A DNA stretch of 64,000 nt from NCBI RefSeq assembly GCF_042214795.1, contig NZ_CP090177.1, forward strand, positions 806,001-870,000, written 5' to 3'. The number at the start of each line of letters is the position of its first letter. Positions within the stretch are counted from its first letter, which is position 1. Shown here in pieces: positions 55,260 to 64,000 of this stretch. The position numbers and the translations under genes are program-made. This DNA is from Arcobacter iocasae. GTDB taxonomy: Bacteria; Campylobacterota; Campylobacteria; Campylobacterales; Arcobacteraceae. The notes beneath the pieces were generated by a model. That model had not been told where the DNA came from and ran no database searches. It worked only from the letters and a program-made list of their open reading frames with translations.

Positions 55260-56131
55260 TGGCTATTTTAATTGATAAAAATACAAAAGTATTAGTTCAA
55301 GGTTTAACAGGGGCTCAAGCTAGTTTTCACACTCAAAGAGCAATAGCTTATGGTACAAATGTAGTTTCAGGTGTAGTTCCAGGTAAAAGAGGTCAAAGAC
55401 ATTTTGACCTTCCTATTTACAACACAGTTGAATGTGCCAAAAGATTAACAGGAGCAAATGCTTCAATCATCTATGTTCCAGCACCTTTTTGTAAAGATGC
55501 AATTATAGAAGCTAGTGAAAATGGTATAGAGACAATTGTTTGTATAACAGAGGGAATACCTACAATTGACATGTTAGATATAAAAGCTGTTGTTGATTTA
55601 AATGGTTCAAGACTAATAGGTCCAAATTGTCCGGGAATAATAACTCCTGATCAATGTAAAATGGGAATTATGCCAGAGAACATTCATATGGCTGGAAGTG
55701 TTGGAATTGTTTCTCGTTCTGGAACACTAACCTATGAAGCTGTAAATCAATCAACATTGGCAGGATTTGGGCAAAGTACTTGTGTAGGTATTGGTGGAGA
55801 TCCAGTTCCAGGAAGTGATTTTATAGATATTTTAAAAATGTTTGAAGAAGACCCTGATACAAAAGCAATCGTAATGATTGGAGAAATTGGTGGAGCAAAA
55901 GAAGAAGCTGCTGCTGAATACATCAAATACAACATTACTAAACCTGTTGTTTCTTACATCGCAGGAGTAACAGCTCCAAAAGGCAAAAGAATGGGACATG
56001 CAGGTGCAATTATTGATGGAGGAAAAGGAACAGCTGAAGAAAAATACTTAGCCCTAGAGAGAGCAGGAGTAACAACAGTTAGAACAATTACTGCCATTGG
56101 TGCTGCTTTAAAAGAAGTTCATCCTAAATAA
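55259..56131 (+). CDS. sucD: Succinyl-CoA synthetase alpha subunit
   Basis: 290 residues. The CoA fold has VQGLTGAQASFHTQRAIAYG, the Rossmann region RLIGPNCPGIITPDQCKMGI follows, and the phospho-His is in KRMGHAGAIIDGGKGTAEEK (about residue 246). Forms the catalytic complex with SucC. Its substrate pool also serves the CoA-transferase encoded at 42112. Confidence 0.97.
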   Translation: MAILIDKNTKVLVQGLTGAQASFHTQRAIAYGTNVVSGVVPGKRGQRHFDLPIYNTVECAKRLTGANASIIYVPAPFCKDAIIEASENGIETIVCITEGIPTIDMLDIKAVVDLNGSRLIGPNCPGIITPDQCKMGIMPENIHMAGSVGIVSRSGTLTYEAVNQSTLAGFGQSTCVGIGGDPVPGSDFIDILKMFEEDPDTKAIVMIGEIGGAKEEAAAEYIKYNITKPVVSYIAGVTAPKGKRMGHAGAIIDGGKGTAEEKYLALERAGVTTVRTITAIGAALKEVHPK

Positions 56132-56144
56132 TAGTGAGTATTAA

Positions 56145-56879
56145 ATGAAATTAACACAAGAACAAATCGAACAATTCCACAAAGATGGTTTTTTACTTAT
56201 CAAGGATTTTGCACCACATGATTTATGTGAAAAAATCTTAGAAAAAGCAACTTATCATTTAGAAAATAAAATTAAACCAATAGAGACAGAATCTGAGTAC
56301 TTAGAAGCCAATGATGAGACAAATACAGTAAGACGACTAAGACAAGTTTATCAAAGAGAAGATGTCTTTAAAGAGTGGATGACTTATAAAGAAACACTAC
56401 CAATGCTTCAACAACTATTTGGCGAAGAGGTGGTTTTAACTTTAGCTCATCACAACTCTATAATGACAAAGATGCCAAAAGATTCATCAAGAACATCTTG
56501 GCATCAAGATAGAAGATATTGGCACTTTGAAAACAATGATTTGATTTCTATTTGGCTAAGTCTTGATGATGAATTTATAGAAAATGGACTTCTAGAATTT
56601 GTTCCAGGAAGTCATAAACTAAATCTTGAAAAAGATCAATTTGATGAAAAATCAAACTTTCTAGATGAACACCCTAAAAATATAGAGATAATCAAAAATA
56701 GAGTTCATACAAACCTAAAAAGAGGAGATATAGTTCTGTTTCACTGTAAAACTCTGCACCATGCAGGAAAAAACATAACAGACAAACCAAAAATCTCTTT
56801 TGTATATACAACAAGAGCAACAAGTAATAAACCTCTAAAAAATACAAGAAGTGATGTAGCAGAGGTAGTTCTTGGATAA
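56145..56879 (+). CDS. Phytanoyl-CoA dioxygenase (PhyH)-family protein
   Basis: 244 residues, Fe(II)/2-oxoglutarate dioxygenase fold. The HxD metal motif is in TSWHQDRRYWHF (about residues 119-121), the distal His in LHHAGKNITDKP (about 205) and the 2-oxoglutarate Arg shortly after (YTTRA). The WLSLDDEFIENGLLEFVPGSHK segment is typical of PhyH. Substrate unknown; it could hydroxylate a small metabolite. It starts 13 bases after sucD, whose pathway supplies 2-oxoglutarate and uses succinate, and overlaps tex. Confidence 0.85.
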   Translation: MKLTQEQIEQFHKDGFLLIKDFAPHDLCEKILEKATYHLENKIKPIETESEYLEANDETNTVRRLRQVYQREDVFKEWMTYKETLPMLQQLFGEEVVLTLAHHNSIMTKMPKDSSRTSWHQDRRYWHFENNDLISIWLSLDDEFIENGLLEFVPGSHKLNLEKDQFDEKSNFLDEHPKNIEIIKNRVHTNLKRGDIVLFHCKTLHHAGKNITDKPKISFVYTTRATSNKPLKNTRSDVAEVVLG

Positions 56880-58980
56880 ATTAATAACACTTTTAGAAGA
56901 GAAAACATCTTTTTCTAAAAGTGTTATTCGAAATATTTTACAACTTCTTGATGATGGTTGTACTATTCCTTTTATTGCAAGATATAGAAAAGAACAAACT
57001 TCAAATACAAGTGATGAAGAGCTAAGAGTTTTTGAAGAGATTTATAATTATTCGCTAAAACTTTTAAAAAGAAAAGAGGAGATTTTAAATCTTCTACAAG
57101 AAAAAAACTTCTTAGATGATAAAATCAAAGCAAATATAAATAGTGCAACAACACTTCAAGCCCTAGAAGACATTTATACACCTTTTAAAGACAAAAAATC
57201 ATCAAGAACTACAGTTGCTATACAAAATGGCTTAGAGCCTTTAGCAAACTTTATACAGTGTTTAAAATATTCTAAAAAAGAGTGCGAAGATAAAGCAAAA
57301 TCATTTTTAAATAAAGAAGTCGAAACTGTAACTGATGCACTAAAAGGTGCAAGTGATATTATCGCCCAAAGATATGCAGATGACTTTAAATCAAAAGAGA
57401 TAGTTAGAAACAATATTTTAAATCATGGGACACTTCAAACAAAGAGTACAAAAACATTCAATGAAAATGGTCTTTATAAAAACCTAGCAAATATAAATGA
57501 AAAAATAAAATATATAAAATCATATAGATTTTTAGCCATAAATAGAGCAACAAATGAAAAAGAACTAACTTTTAAAATAGAAGTTGATGAAGATTTTATT
57601 TGTGAAAATATAAAAAAATATAAAATCCCAACTTGGGCAAATAGTTCAAGTGAACTTGTATTTGATGCATACAAAGATGGGTTAAAAAGACTTCTTCTTC
57701 CTAGTTTAAGAAGAGAAGCTATAACAATCTTAAAAGAAAAAGCTTCATACGAAGCCATAAATCTTTTTGGGAAAAATCTAAAAGAGTTACTGCTTACTCC
57801 TCCACTTGTAAATCAAACTATTTTAGGACTAGACCCTGGATTTAGAACTGGTTGTAAAGTGGCAGTTATAAGTGATGATGGACTTTTTTTAGATAGTGCA
57901 GTTATTTATCCAACAAAACCAAAAGAAGACTTTGCTAACTCTGCTAAAACTCTGTTGGCTTTGATAAAAAAACACAAGGTAAACTCAATAGCCATAGGAA
58001 ATGGAACAGCTTCAAATGAAACTGCCTCTTTTGTATCAAATTTTATAAAAGAGAACTCTTTAGATGTAAAATTTGCAGTTGTAAGTGAAATAGGAGCAAG
58101 TGTTTATTCTGCTTCAAAAATTGCCAATGAAGAGTACCCTCAACTTGATGTTACAATAAGAGGTGCTATTTCAATAGCAAGTAGACTAAGAGACCCAATG
58201 GCAGCCTTAGTTAAAATAGATCCAAAATCACTTGGTATCGGACAATATCAACACGATGTAAATCAAAAAGATTTGGCTTCAAAACTAGAAAATGTAACAA
58301 TAGACTTAGTAAATAAAGTAGGCGTTGATATAAACTCAGCTTCATACAAACTTCTATCTTTTGTATCAGGTTTTAGTGAAACTATGGCAAAAAATATTAT
58401 CGCTCACAGAGAAAAAATCAAAAAATTTAAATCAAAAAAAGAGCTACTAGATGTAAAAGGGATAGGCTCAAAAGCTTATGAACAAGGGGTGGGATTTTTA
58501 AGAATAAAAGATGGAAGTTCTATTTTGGATAATACTGCAATTCACCCAGAAAACTACGCACTTGTAAATACCTTAGAGAAAAAATACAAAATAGAAGATA
58601 TACAAAAAAATGATATTGAAGATATAGCAAAAGAGCTAAACACTTCAAAACTTCTTTTAGAAGATATTATAAATGAGTTACAAAAACCAGGCTATGATGT
58701 AAGAAGTGAATTTGATGAAATAGAGTTTTCAGATGATATTAAAACAATAGAAGACCTAAAAGAGGGATTCTTCGTTTCAGGAATTGTACGAAATATCACA
58801 GACTTCGGAGCTTTTGTAGATATTGGTTTAAAAAATGACGGAATGATACACATCTCACAAATGAGCGAAAAAAGAATCTCCCATCCAAGCGAGATACTTA
58901 GCATAAACCAACAACTAAAAAAGATAAAAGTAATATCTATAGATTTAGAGAAAAATAAAGTGGGACTTAGTTTAAAATGA
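56872..58980 (+). CDS. tex: Tex-family RNA-binding transcription accessory protein
   Basis: 702 residues. Order: N-terminal helical Tex domain (IPFIARYRKEQTSNTSDEEL), YqgF/RNase H-like domain with LGLDPGFRTGCKVAVISDDG at about 321, helix-hairpin-helix region (KELLDVKGIGSKAYEQGVGF) and a C-terminal S1 domain (VRNITDFGAFVDIGLKNDG). The start is a TTG at 56872 inside the end of the PhyH gene, with AGAGGTAG upstream; no ATG is close. It binds nucleic acid and affects transcription. Confidence 0.93.
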   Translation: MDKLITLLEEKTSFSKSVIRNILQLLDDGCTIPFIARYRKEQTSNTSDEELRVFEEIYNYSLKLLKRKEEILNLLQEKNFLDDKIKANINSATTLQALEDIYTPFKDKKSSRTTVAIQNGLEPLANFIQCLKYSKKECEDKAKSFLNKEVETVTDALKGASDIIAQRYADDFKSKEIVRNNILNHGTLQTKSTKTFNENGLYKNLANINEKIKYIKSYRFLAINRATNEKELTFKIEVDEDFICENIKKYKIPTWANSSSELVFDAYKDGLKRLLLPSLRREAITILKEKASYEAINLFGKNLKELLLTPPLVNQTILGLDPGFRTGCKVAVISDDGLFLDSAVIYPTKPKEDFANSAKTLLALIKKHKVNSIAIGNGTASNETASFVSNFIKENSLDVKFAVVSEIGASVYSASKIANEEYPQLDVTIRGAISIASRLRDPMAALVKIDPKSLGIGQYQHDVNQKDLASKLENVTIDLVNKVGVDINSASYKLLSFVSGFSETMAKNIIAHREKIKKFKSKKELLDVKGIGSKAYEQGVGFLRIKDGSSILDNTAIHPENYALVNTLEKKYKIEDIQKNDIEDIAKELNTSKLLLEDIINELQKPGYDVRSEFDEIEFSDDIKTIEDLKEGFFVSGIVRNITDFGAFVDIGLKNDGMIHISQMSEKRISHPSEILSINQQLKKIKVISIDLEKNKVGLSLK

Positions 58981-59539
58981 TGATAAAGCCCTCTTCTATA
59001 ATTTATACACATACTAATAAAAAATTAGAGATTATAAAAAGTTCAATTGCTCCATAATTTTACTCTAGTATAAAATATCAATAATTATTAATATATGGGT
59101 GTAACAATAATTGACAATATTAAAAAAATTAAAAAAATTTTGTACATGTAATTCCTTTATAAAATAAGATGTTAAACTTAATAAATTTTAGATTTCGAAT
59201 ATTAAAAACTCCTTAATTCTAAAAAATCACTTTTATAATATTAATACTGATACTTATTACTATAAAATATCGTTCGCGCTTGCGAATGCCAGTTAAAAAT
59301 TAAACAGGTAATTATAAATATAAAGTTAAACAATAATCTATTAAATACCTTAAAAAGGGACTTAGTCTTAAATATAAACCGCACTTATCTAAGCAAACTC
59401 CATTCGCCTAAACGAATTAACTAAAATCCCCAAATAAGAGCTCAAACACACATATACTCGTGCTTTTTATTAATAATCAATTAACATAATAATCTTATAC
59501 TTCCATTATAAATAAGCAATTATTAAAGGCATACATTAT
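58981..59539. other. 559-base gene-free stretch with small inverted repeats
   Basis: No coding frame of useful length on either strand. It contains a TTCGC/GCGAA hairpin at 59273-59286, an ATTCG/CGAAT hairpin at 59402-59417, and a 7-base inverted match between GCGAATG (59282-59288) and CATTCGC (59401-59407) that could form a longer fold. A TTGACA occurs at 59111 without a clear -10. The last 60 bases hold the likely promoter (TATAAAT near 59509) and AAAGG site of the next gene. It may be a structured RNA or a decayed element. Confidence 0.4.
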
Positions 59540-60406
59540 ATGAGTATCACTCGAAGAAAATTTACTTACTTAGCTGGTATTAGCACCCTTCTTGCCACTC
59601 TACCATTATGGGCAAAAGAGAGTACTAAAATAACTCCTGCCTTATTTATAGGACATGGAACACCTATGAATGCCTTTGTCGAAAATAGATTTACTAAAGA
59701 GTGGGAAAAAATTGCTCGTATATTAAAAAAACCAAAAGCTATCTTAGTAGTTTCAGCACATTGGGAGACTATGTTTCCAGCTGTTAGTACAACTGCTAAT
59801 CCTGAGACATTATATGATTATTATGGTTTTCCTGAATTTATGTATGAATTTAAATACCCAGCCCCTGGAGCTTCTAAAATTGCAAAACATGTTTCAGAGA
59901 CATTCAAAGAAGAAGTATTTAACGATCCAATTAGAGGTTTAGACCATGGCGCTTGGACTGTATTATCAAGACTTTTCCCAAAAGCTGATGTTCCGGTATT
60001 TGAATTTAGCTTAGCCCAATCAATGACTCCAAAAGAGCACTTTTTATTAGCAAATGAGATGTATGAGTTAAGAAAACAAGGGGTCATGATAATAGGTTCA
60101 GGAAATATTGTTCATAATATTCCAAGTGCAAAAAGTGATACTATGCATGGTACTAGAGATGTAGTTCATGATTGGGCAAAAAGTTTTGATGAAAAAGTTG
60201 CTTCAAAAATTGATAGTGGTGATTATGAAGCTTTAATAAACTATGAAAATATGGGTAAAGATGCTCTGATGGCCGTTCCTACCCCTGAGCACTTTTTACC
60301 ACTTTTATATGTTTTAGGATGTGTAAAAAAAGATGAACCATATAAATACTTTGCTAAGGGTTTTCAAGAAGGCTCTTTTTCTATGAGATCCATTTTATTC
60401 TCATAA
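59540..60406 (+). CDS. LigB/DODA-type extradiol dioxygenase with Tat signal
   Basis: 288 residues. The N-terminus SITRRKFTYLAGISTLLATL has the twin-arginine motif and a hydrophobic stretch ending near LWAKES, so export through Tat is likely. The rest is the YgiD/DODA family: PALFIGHGTPMNAFVENRFT (His), VVSAHWETMFPAV (His), the GLDHGAWTVLSRLFP segment and IGSGNIVHNI. These use a metal ion to open catechol-like rings. Cytoplasmic relatives lack the signal. Substrate unknown. Confidence 0.85.
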   Translation: MSITRRKFTYLAGISTLLATLPLWAKESTKITPALFIGHGTPMNAFVENRFTKEWEKIARILKKPKAILVVSAHWETMFPAVSTTANPETLYDYYGFPEFMYEFKYPAPGASKIAKHVSETFKEEVFNDPIRGLDHGAWTVLSRLFPKADVPVFEFSLAQSMTPKEHFLLANEMYELRKQGVMIIGSGNIVHNIPSAKSDTMHGTRDVVHDWAKSFDEKVASKIDSGDYEALINYENMGKDALMAVPTPEHFLPLLYVLGCVKKDEPYKYFAKGFQEGSFSMRSILFS

Positions 60407-60410
60407 AAAA

Positions 60411-60785
60411 TTATTTAGCCATCTTCTCTTTATAAAGTTTGTGTGGGGTTGGTTTTTTATTAAAGTCAATTGTTACTAAAACTACTTCTTCAACTTGAAC
60501 TATTACTTTATTTGTTGTTTTATTTCTAAGTTCACATTTCAATGTAATTGAAGTTTTTCCTACTCTTACTAGTTCAACTCCTGTAATTAAAATATCACCA
60601 ATATTTGCAGCACTATTAAATACGACTTCTGATACTTTTGCAGTAGCAATTCTACTAGTATCTAATAAATTTGCAGCATAAACCATTGCATCTTGGTCAA
60701 TCCAAGATAAAGCTGTCCCCCCAACTAAAATACCAGCCGCATTTAGATGAGGATAAGTTACCATTCTTTGTGTTGTATATTCCAA
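60411..60785 (-). CDS. Hotdog-fold acyl-CoA thioesterase (YciA-type)
   Basis: 124 residues, one hotdog domain. VTYPHLNAAGILVGGTALSWIDQDA carries the Asn and Asp of the acyl-CoA hydrolase active site, written here as the segments HLNAAG and WIDQDA (about residues 13-32). TTG start at 60785 with AAAAGG seven bases upstream. It hydrolyses acyl-CoA, perhaps protecting the CoA pool. It converges with the dioxygenase gene, five bases apart, with no strong terminator. Confidence 0.8.
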   Translation of the reverse strand: MEYTTQRMVTYPHLNAAGILVGGTALSWIDQDAMVYAANLLDTSRIATAKVSEVVFNSAANIGDILITGVELVRVGKTSITLKCELRNKTTNKVIVQVEEVVLVTIDFNKKPTPHKLYKEKMAK

Positions 60786-60921
60786 TCTAAAACCTTTTTT
60801 CTTATTTTCGACTATTTTTTATAAAAACTTGATTAAACATAGACTAAAAATCAGCTGTATTTCGAAATGCTTTTTTAATGCTATGTAAAATTAGTATACT
60901 CGGAAGTAAAAAGGAGTATTC

Positions 60922-62034
60922 ATGCAAAAGTTTTTATATATTACTGACCAAACAGAGTACAGTGATAATAGTTTTATTGGCCCTTTATTTGAGAAATACT
61001 TAACAAAACACTTTGAAATACATATCATTTATTTTTCTAAATATAAAGCATCTTTTGAAAGAAAATCTAATAATAAAATCATTATTCCCCTTGCAGATAA
61101 ACTAAATGTTATAGATGTTTTAGGAAGAAATGGAATAGATTTAAAAGAGTATAAAATAGTAGCTGTAAGAAATGATACAAAAATATTAAAAGAAGTACTT
61201 AAAAAAAGAATTGTTTTTGATTATAAAGTTGCTTTTAGATTATCATTTCCAAAAAGAATTGCCAAGCTACAAATTGATGAAGCAAACAACAAAAAAAGCT
61301 ATTTTGATATAATCTCAAATAAAATCAAACTTCACCAAGAAACATCATTAATAAATGATTGTGACTTATTTCTTCCAACAACTATAAAAATGAGAGATAA
61401 CTATTTAAAAGATGTGAAAACAAAAACTTTTGTTATTCCTTCAGCTATTGATCCAGAAGTTTTACATGAAAATATACAACATGAAAGTGAAGAAAAAAGA
61501 TTTTTTTATGCAGGAACTTTAGACAAATTAAGAGAGTTTGAAACAGTATTAGATGCCTTTTCTCAAATTGAAAGTAAAAGTTTTAAGATCATGATTTCGA
61601 CAAAAGACCCAGAATATGCCCAAGAGTTATTGACTAAATATCCTAATTTAAGAGCAAATTTTGAATTAAGTAATGCCACATCAAAAGAGGAGTTATTAGA
61701 TTTAATCGCTAAAGCTGATATTGGTTTATCGATTTTACCTGATATTGCCCTATTTAACACCTCAACACCTGTTAAAATCATGGATTATTATGCTTCTGCT
61801 GTTCCTTGTATTATGTCAAAAAATGATAACAATCTTTCTATTTTTGATGATAACAAAACAGCTTGGCTTTGTGATTTTGATAAAGAAGCAATTAAAGCAA
61901 AACTTGAAGAGATAATCTCTTTACCAAAAGAAGAGATTGCTCAAATTGGAGTTGATGGCCAAAAAAGACTTCTAGATATAAGAAATTATCAAAGAATCGC
62001 TGATGCTTTAGCTCATCAATTAAATATCTTATAA
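60922..62034 (+). CDS. Glycosyltransferase, GT-B (family 4-like)
   Basis: 370 residues. The C-terminal half has FFYAGTLDKLREFETVLDAF near residue 195 and ADIGLSILPDIALFNTSTPV followed by KIMDYYASAVPCI near 270-300, the sugar-nucleotide region of GT4 enzymes. The N-terminal acceptor half is less conserved. It likely acts on a surface polysaccharide or lipid-linked sugar, but no other such gene is near. Preceded by AAAAAGGAG. Confidence 0.85.
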   Translation: MQKFLYITDQTEYSDNSFIGPLFEKYLTKHFEIHIIYFSKYKASFERKSNNKIIIPLADKLNVIDVLGRNGIDLKEYKIVAVRNDTKILKEVLKKRIVFDYKVAFRLSFPKRIAKLQIDEANNKKSYFDIISNKIKLHQETSLINDCDLFLPTTIKMRDNYLKDVKTKTFVIPSAIDPEVLHENIQHESEEKRFFYAGTLDKLREFETVLDAFSQIESKSFKIMISTKDPEYAQELLTKYPNLRANFELSNATSKEELLDLIAKADIGLSILPDIALFNTSTPVKIMDYYASAVPCIMSKNDNNLSIFDDNKTAWLCDFDKEAIKAKLEEIISLPKEEIAQIGVDGQKRLLDIRNYQRIADALAHQLNIL

Positions 62035-62057
62035 AAATATGCATTTTGCATATTTTT
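62033..62057. terminator. Bidirectional terminator between glycosyltransferase and LysR genes
   Basis: A perfect 11-bp inverted repeat (62033-62043 with 62047-62057, three-base loop) with five A bases on one side and five T bases on the other, at convergent gene ends. Confidence 0.8.
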
Positions 62058-62883
62058 ATAGTGCAAGTTCTTTTAAATAATCTGCAATTTTAGGAATATT
62101 ATCTTTTCTACAAACTAAACAAGTGGGCATATCCCAAGCTTTCTTATTTAACTTCGAAATTTTAACTTCATCTTCAAATCTTAGTTTTTTCACAATACTT
62201 AAGGGTAGTATTGATTTTCCCATTCCAGCTTTTACACATCCTAAAATAGTATCATAACTACCAAACTCTAACTTTTTGTGCTCTACTTGGGTTAGTTCAA
62301 ATAAATAATCTTGAGCAAAATCACTATATGCACACCCTTTTTTAAAACTCAAAAAGACATTTGGAACCAATTCATCAAAAGGTTCAACTAAAACTAATTC
62401 TTCATCAACTTTATTTAATACAAGGAGTTCATTTTCTTGAGGTATACCACTAATAAAAGCCATATCTACTTTATACTCCATTATCATTTTTTTGATTTCA
62501 CCTGTGGTATTTGTGATAAGTTCTAATTGCGTATTTGGAAATTCCTTGTGTATATTTAATAAAAAGTTTACTATTCTTGTTACAGCATTTGATTCAGTTG
62601 AAGCAACGATTAGTTGCTCTTGCTTTAGCATATCTTTCATGTCTAAAGTTGCCAATTCAATTTTTTTTATAATCTCTACAGCATGGGGATAAAGTCTTTC
62701 TCCTTCATGTGTTAAAAGAACTCCAGCAGGAACCCTATGGAAAAGTTTGCACCCAAGATTTTTTTCCAATTGTTTTATTCTTGAAGTTACATTTGACTGG
62801 GCATATTTTAAACTATTTGCAGCTTTTGAAATAGACTTTTTATTGGCAACACTTACAAATACTTTTAATAAATTAGAATCCAT
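62056..62883 (-). CDS. LysR-type transcriptional regulator
   Basis: 275 residues from the ATG at 62883 (MDSNLLKVFVSVANKKSISK), which has AAGGAAAA just upstream; a longer start at 62910 lacks a site. The winged helix (SISKAANSLKYAQSNVTSRI, then KLFHRVPAGVLLTHEG) is followed by a periplasmic-binding-like effector domain. It diverges from the MFS gene at 62974; the shared spacer holds a perfect inverted repeat, so it most likely controls that transporter and itself. Confidence 0.92.
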   Translation of the reverse strand: MDSNLLKVFVSVANKKSISKAANSLKYAQSNVTSRIKQLEKNLGCKLFHRVPAGVLLTHEGERLYPHAVEIIKKIELATLDMKDMLKQEQLIVASTESNAVTRIVNFLLNIHKEFPNTQLELITNTTGEIKKMIMEYKVDMAFISGIPQENELLVLNKVDEELVLVEPFDELVPNVFLSFKKGCAYSDFAQDYLFELTQVEHKKLEFGSYDTILGCVKAGMGKSILPLSIVKKLRFEDEVKISKLNKKAWDMPTCLVCRKDNIPKIADYLKELAL

Positions 62884-62919
62884 ATCACTTTTCCTTATAT
62901 CACTAATCATGATTAATTA

Positions 62920-62956
62920 TTTGACATAATATCATCTTTAGTGATATTATGTCAAA
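62920..62956. promoter_or_regulatory. 15-bp inverted repeat, likely LysR operator
   Basis: TTTGACATAATATCA at 62920-62934 and its exact complement at 62942-62956, seven bases apart. It sits between divergent lysR and MFS starts. The arms contain the T-N11-A type pattern bound by LysR proteins, and the left arm's TTGACA could also be a -35 for the plus strand. Confidence 0.7.
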
Positions 62957-62973
62957 AACAAAGGAATAGAGTT

Positions 62974-64000
62974 TTGAAAAATATAAGACTTTTAGATAGA
63001 AATTCTAATGCCTCTATTATACTTGCAGGAATTCTTGCACTAATTATTGGAGTTGGTGTTGCTAGATTTGTTTTTACTTCACTACTTCCTCCTATGCTTG
63101 AAGATTATTTGACTGTAAGAGTTGCAGGAATTTTAGCATCAGTTAATTATATGGGGTATTTAGCTGGATCTATTTTTGCAGTATTTATAAAAGATATATA
63201 TGCAAAAGTGAAGTTTTTTAGACTGGGTATGATTCTATGCGTTTTAACAACACTAATTTTAGCAACTACTCAAAATGAAACTTTATGGTTAGTCTCAAGG
63301 ATAATTGCTGGATTTGGAGCCGCGATGGGCTTAGTTGTAGGTTCTGCAATTGTAATGTACAAACTAAAAATAGATAATAAAACAAAAGCCATGGGAATAC
63401 ATTTTTCAGGAATTGGTTTTTCTATATTAGTTACTGATTTAATTGTTCGTGCTGTGTTTTATTTCCATGGGACTTGGCAAGAAGCTTGGCTAGTTTTGAC
63501 TATCTTTGCATTTTTTGCATCATTTTATCCAATGTATATATTATCATTTGGAAAAAGAATAAATACAGGAGTTGTGGAACATCACTTTGATAAAAAACTA
63601 TTTACTCCTTTTGTGATACTTCTTATCATGGCATACTTTTGTGAAGGTATTGGTATGGTTGTACAGTCTACTTTTATACCTGATATCATTAACTCACTTG
63701 AAGGCTTACAAGGGTATGGAAATCTCACTTGGACTCTTGTTGGACTAGCTGGTATTCCTTCTTGTATTATTTGGATGAATTTAGCACACAAATATGGAAG
63801 TGTAAATATAATCATTATCTCTATGTTACTTCAAGTAATAGGTATATTAATTTCAGCCCTTACAAATAATATGTACTTAAACCTACTTTCTGGTATTTTA
63901 TATGGAGGAACTTTTGTAGGTCTTGTTGCCTTGTTTATGAGCTTAGGAGGGAAACTAGCAGGTGCAAACCCAGTTATTCTTATGGGAGCACTTACAACTG
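62974..64000 (+). CDS. MFS transporter (YbfB/YjiJ-like), cut by the window end
   Basis: Open from a TTG at 62974 (AAGGA about ten bases upstream) to the window end, 342 residues with about nine or ten helices. Start MKNIRLLDRNSNASIILAGI, then GVGVARFVFTSLLPPMLEDY and a GFGAAMGLVVGSAIVMY segment, as in the YbfB/YjiJ branch of the major facilitator superfamily. Substrate unknown. The gene diverges from lysR over the inverted repeat at 62920-62956. Confidence 0.85.
   Translation, partial: MKNIRLLDRNSNASIILAGILALIIGVGVARFVFTSLLPPMLEDYLTVRVAGILASVNYMGYLAGSIFAVFIKDIYAKVKFFRLGMILCVLTTLILATTQNETLWLVSRIIAGFGAAMGLVVGSAIVMYKLKIDNKTKAMGIHFSGIGFSILVTDLIVRAVFYFHGTWQEAWLVLTIFAFFASFYPMYILSFGKRINTGVVEHHFDKKLFTPFVILLIMAYFCEGIGMVVQSTFIPDIINSLEGLQGYGNLTWTLVGLAGIPSCIIWMNLAHKYGSVNIIIISMLLQVIGILISALTNNMYLNLLSGILYGGTFVGLVALFMSLGGKLAGANPVILMGALTT

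Overview
The window is AT-rich DNA from a member of the Campylobacterota, most probably an Arcobacter-type bacterium (Arcobacteraceae). The support is a complete 13-gene nuo operon that keeps NuoE and NuoF (lost in Campylobacter and Helicobacter), a Wolinella-type frdCAB operon, a paired dynamin-like protein locus like the one known in Campylobacter jejuni, a UbiD-like decarboxylase of the kind linked to futalosine-route menaquinone synthesis, and TRAP and DctP-type uptake systems. Coding density is high, overlaps of the TAATG or ATGA kind are common, and several genes start with TTG or GTG behind a clear AAGG-type ribosome binding site. No rRNA, CRISPR array, intact insertion sequence or prophage was seen.

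Layout. 1-3645 (minus): partial multispanning membrane protein, trpG/pabA, and a double-Cache chemoreceptor. 3733-7452: Fur-box-controlled Fe(III) uptake fbpABC. 7449-10494: UbiD-type decarboxylase and a MalY/PatB aminotransferase-lyase. 10627-25120: nuoA, B, CD, E, F, then citrate synthase gltA, then nuoG to nuoN. 25356-28863: quinol:fumarate reductase frdCAB. 29018-33366: two dynamin-like GTPases. 33417-34205: a promoter and eight tRNA genes. 34297-36426: PsiE-like membrane protein, stand-alone S24 peptidase domain, and an NDH-2-like flavoprotein. 36536-47198: a catabolic island with 3-hydroxyisobutyrate dehydrogenase, TRAP transporter, methylmalonate-semialdehyde dehydrogenase, 3-oxoacid CoA-transferase, 3-hydroxybutyrate dehydrogenase, thiolase and a two-component system.

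47215-53964 is the most unusual part. Fur-like operators surround a Fur-family regulator, a small protein with an HxxGRxRxR motif, a ferritin-like protein with a hydrophobic tail, three small glycine/alanine-rich membrane-associated proteins, a P1B-type metal ATPase whose N-terminus carries a related H/RxR motif, and two further tiny membrane proteins. This matches, in type of parts, the ferrosome (fez) loci described in other bacteria. The opposite strand carries a Fur-box-controlled flavodoxin operon. I regard this as the best candidate for a little-described system: a Campylobacterota ferrosome-like iron-storage locus with its own accessory set.

54087-58980: sucCD, a phytanoyl-CoA dioxygenase-like protein and Tex. 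58981-59539: a 559-base stretch with no gene but with small inverted repeats. 59540-64000: a Tat-signal LigB/DODA-type dioxygenase, acyl-CoA thioesterase, glycosyltransferase, and a LysR regulator divergent from an MFS transporter (cut by the window end), separated by a perfect 15-bp inverted repeat.

Together the window joins central respiration (complex I, fumarate reductase, citrate synthase, succinyl-CoA synthetase, menaquinone step) with iron acquisition and storage and with use of short hydroxy or oxo acids that feed acetyl-CoA and propionyl-CoA into the same pathways. All calls rest on reading the sequence and on remembered family features; no database search was run.
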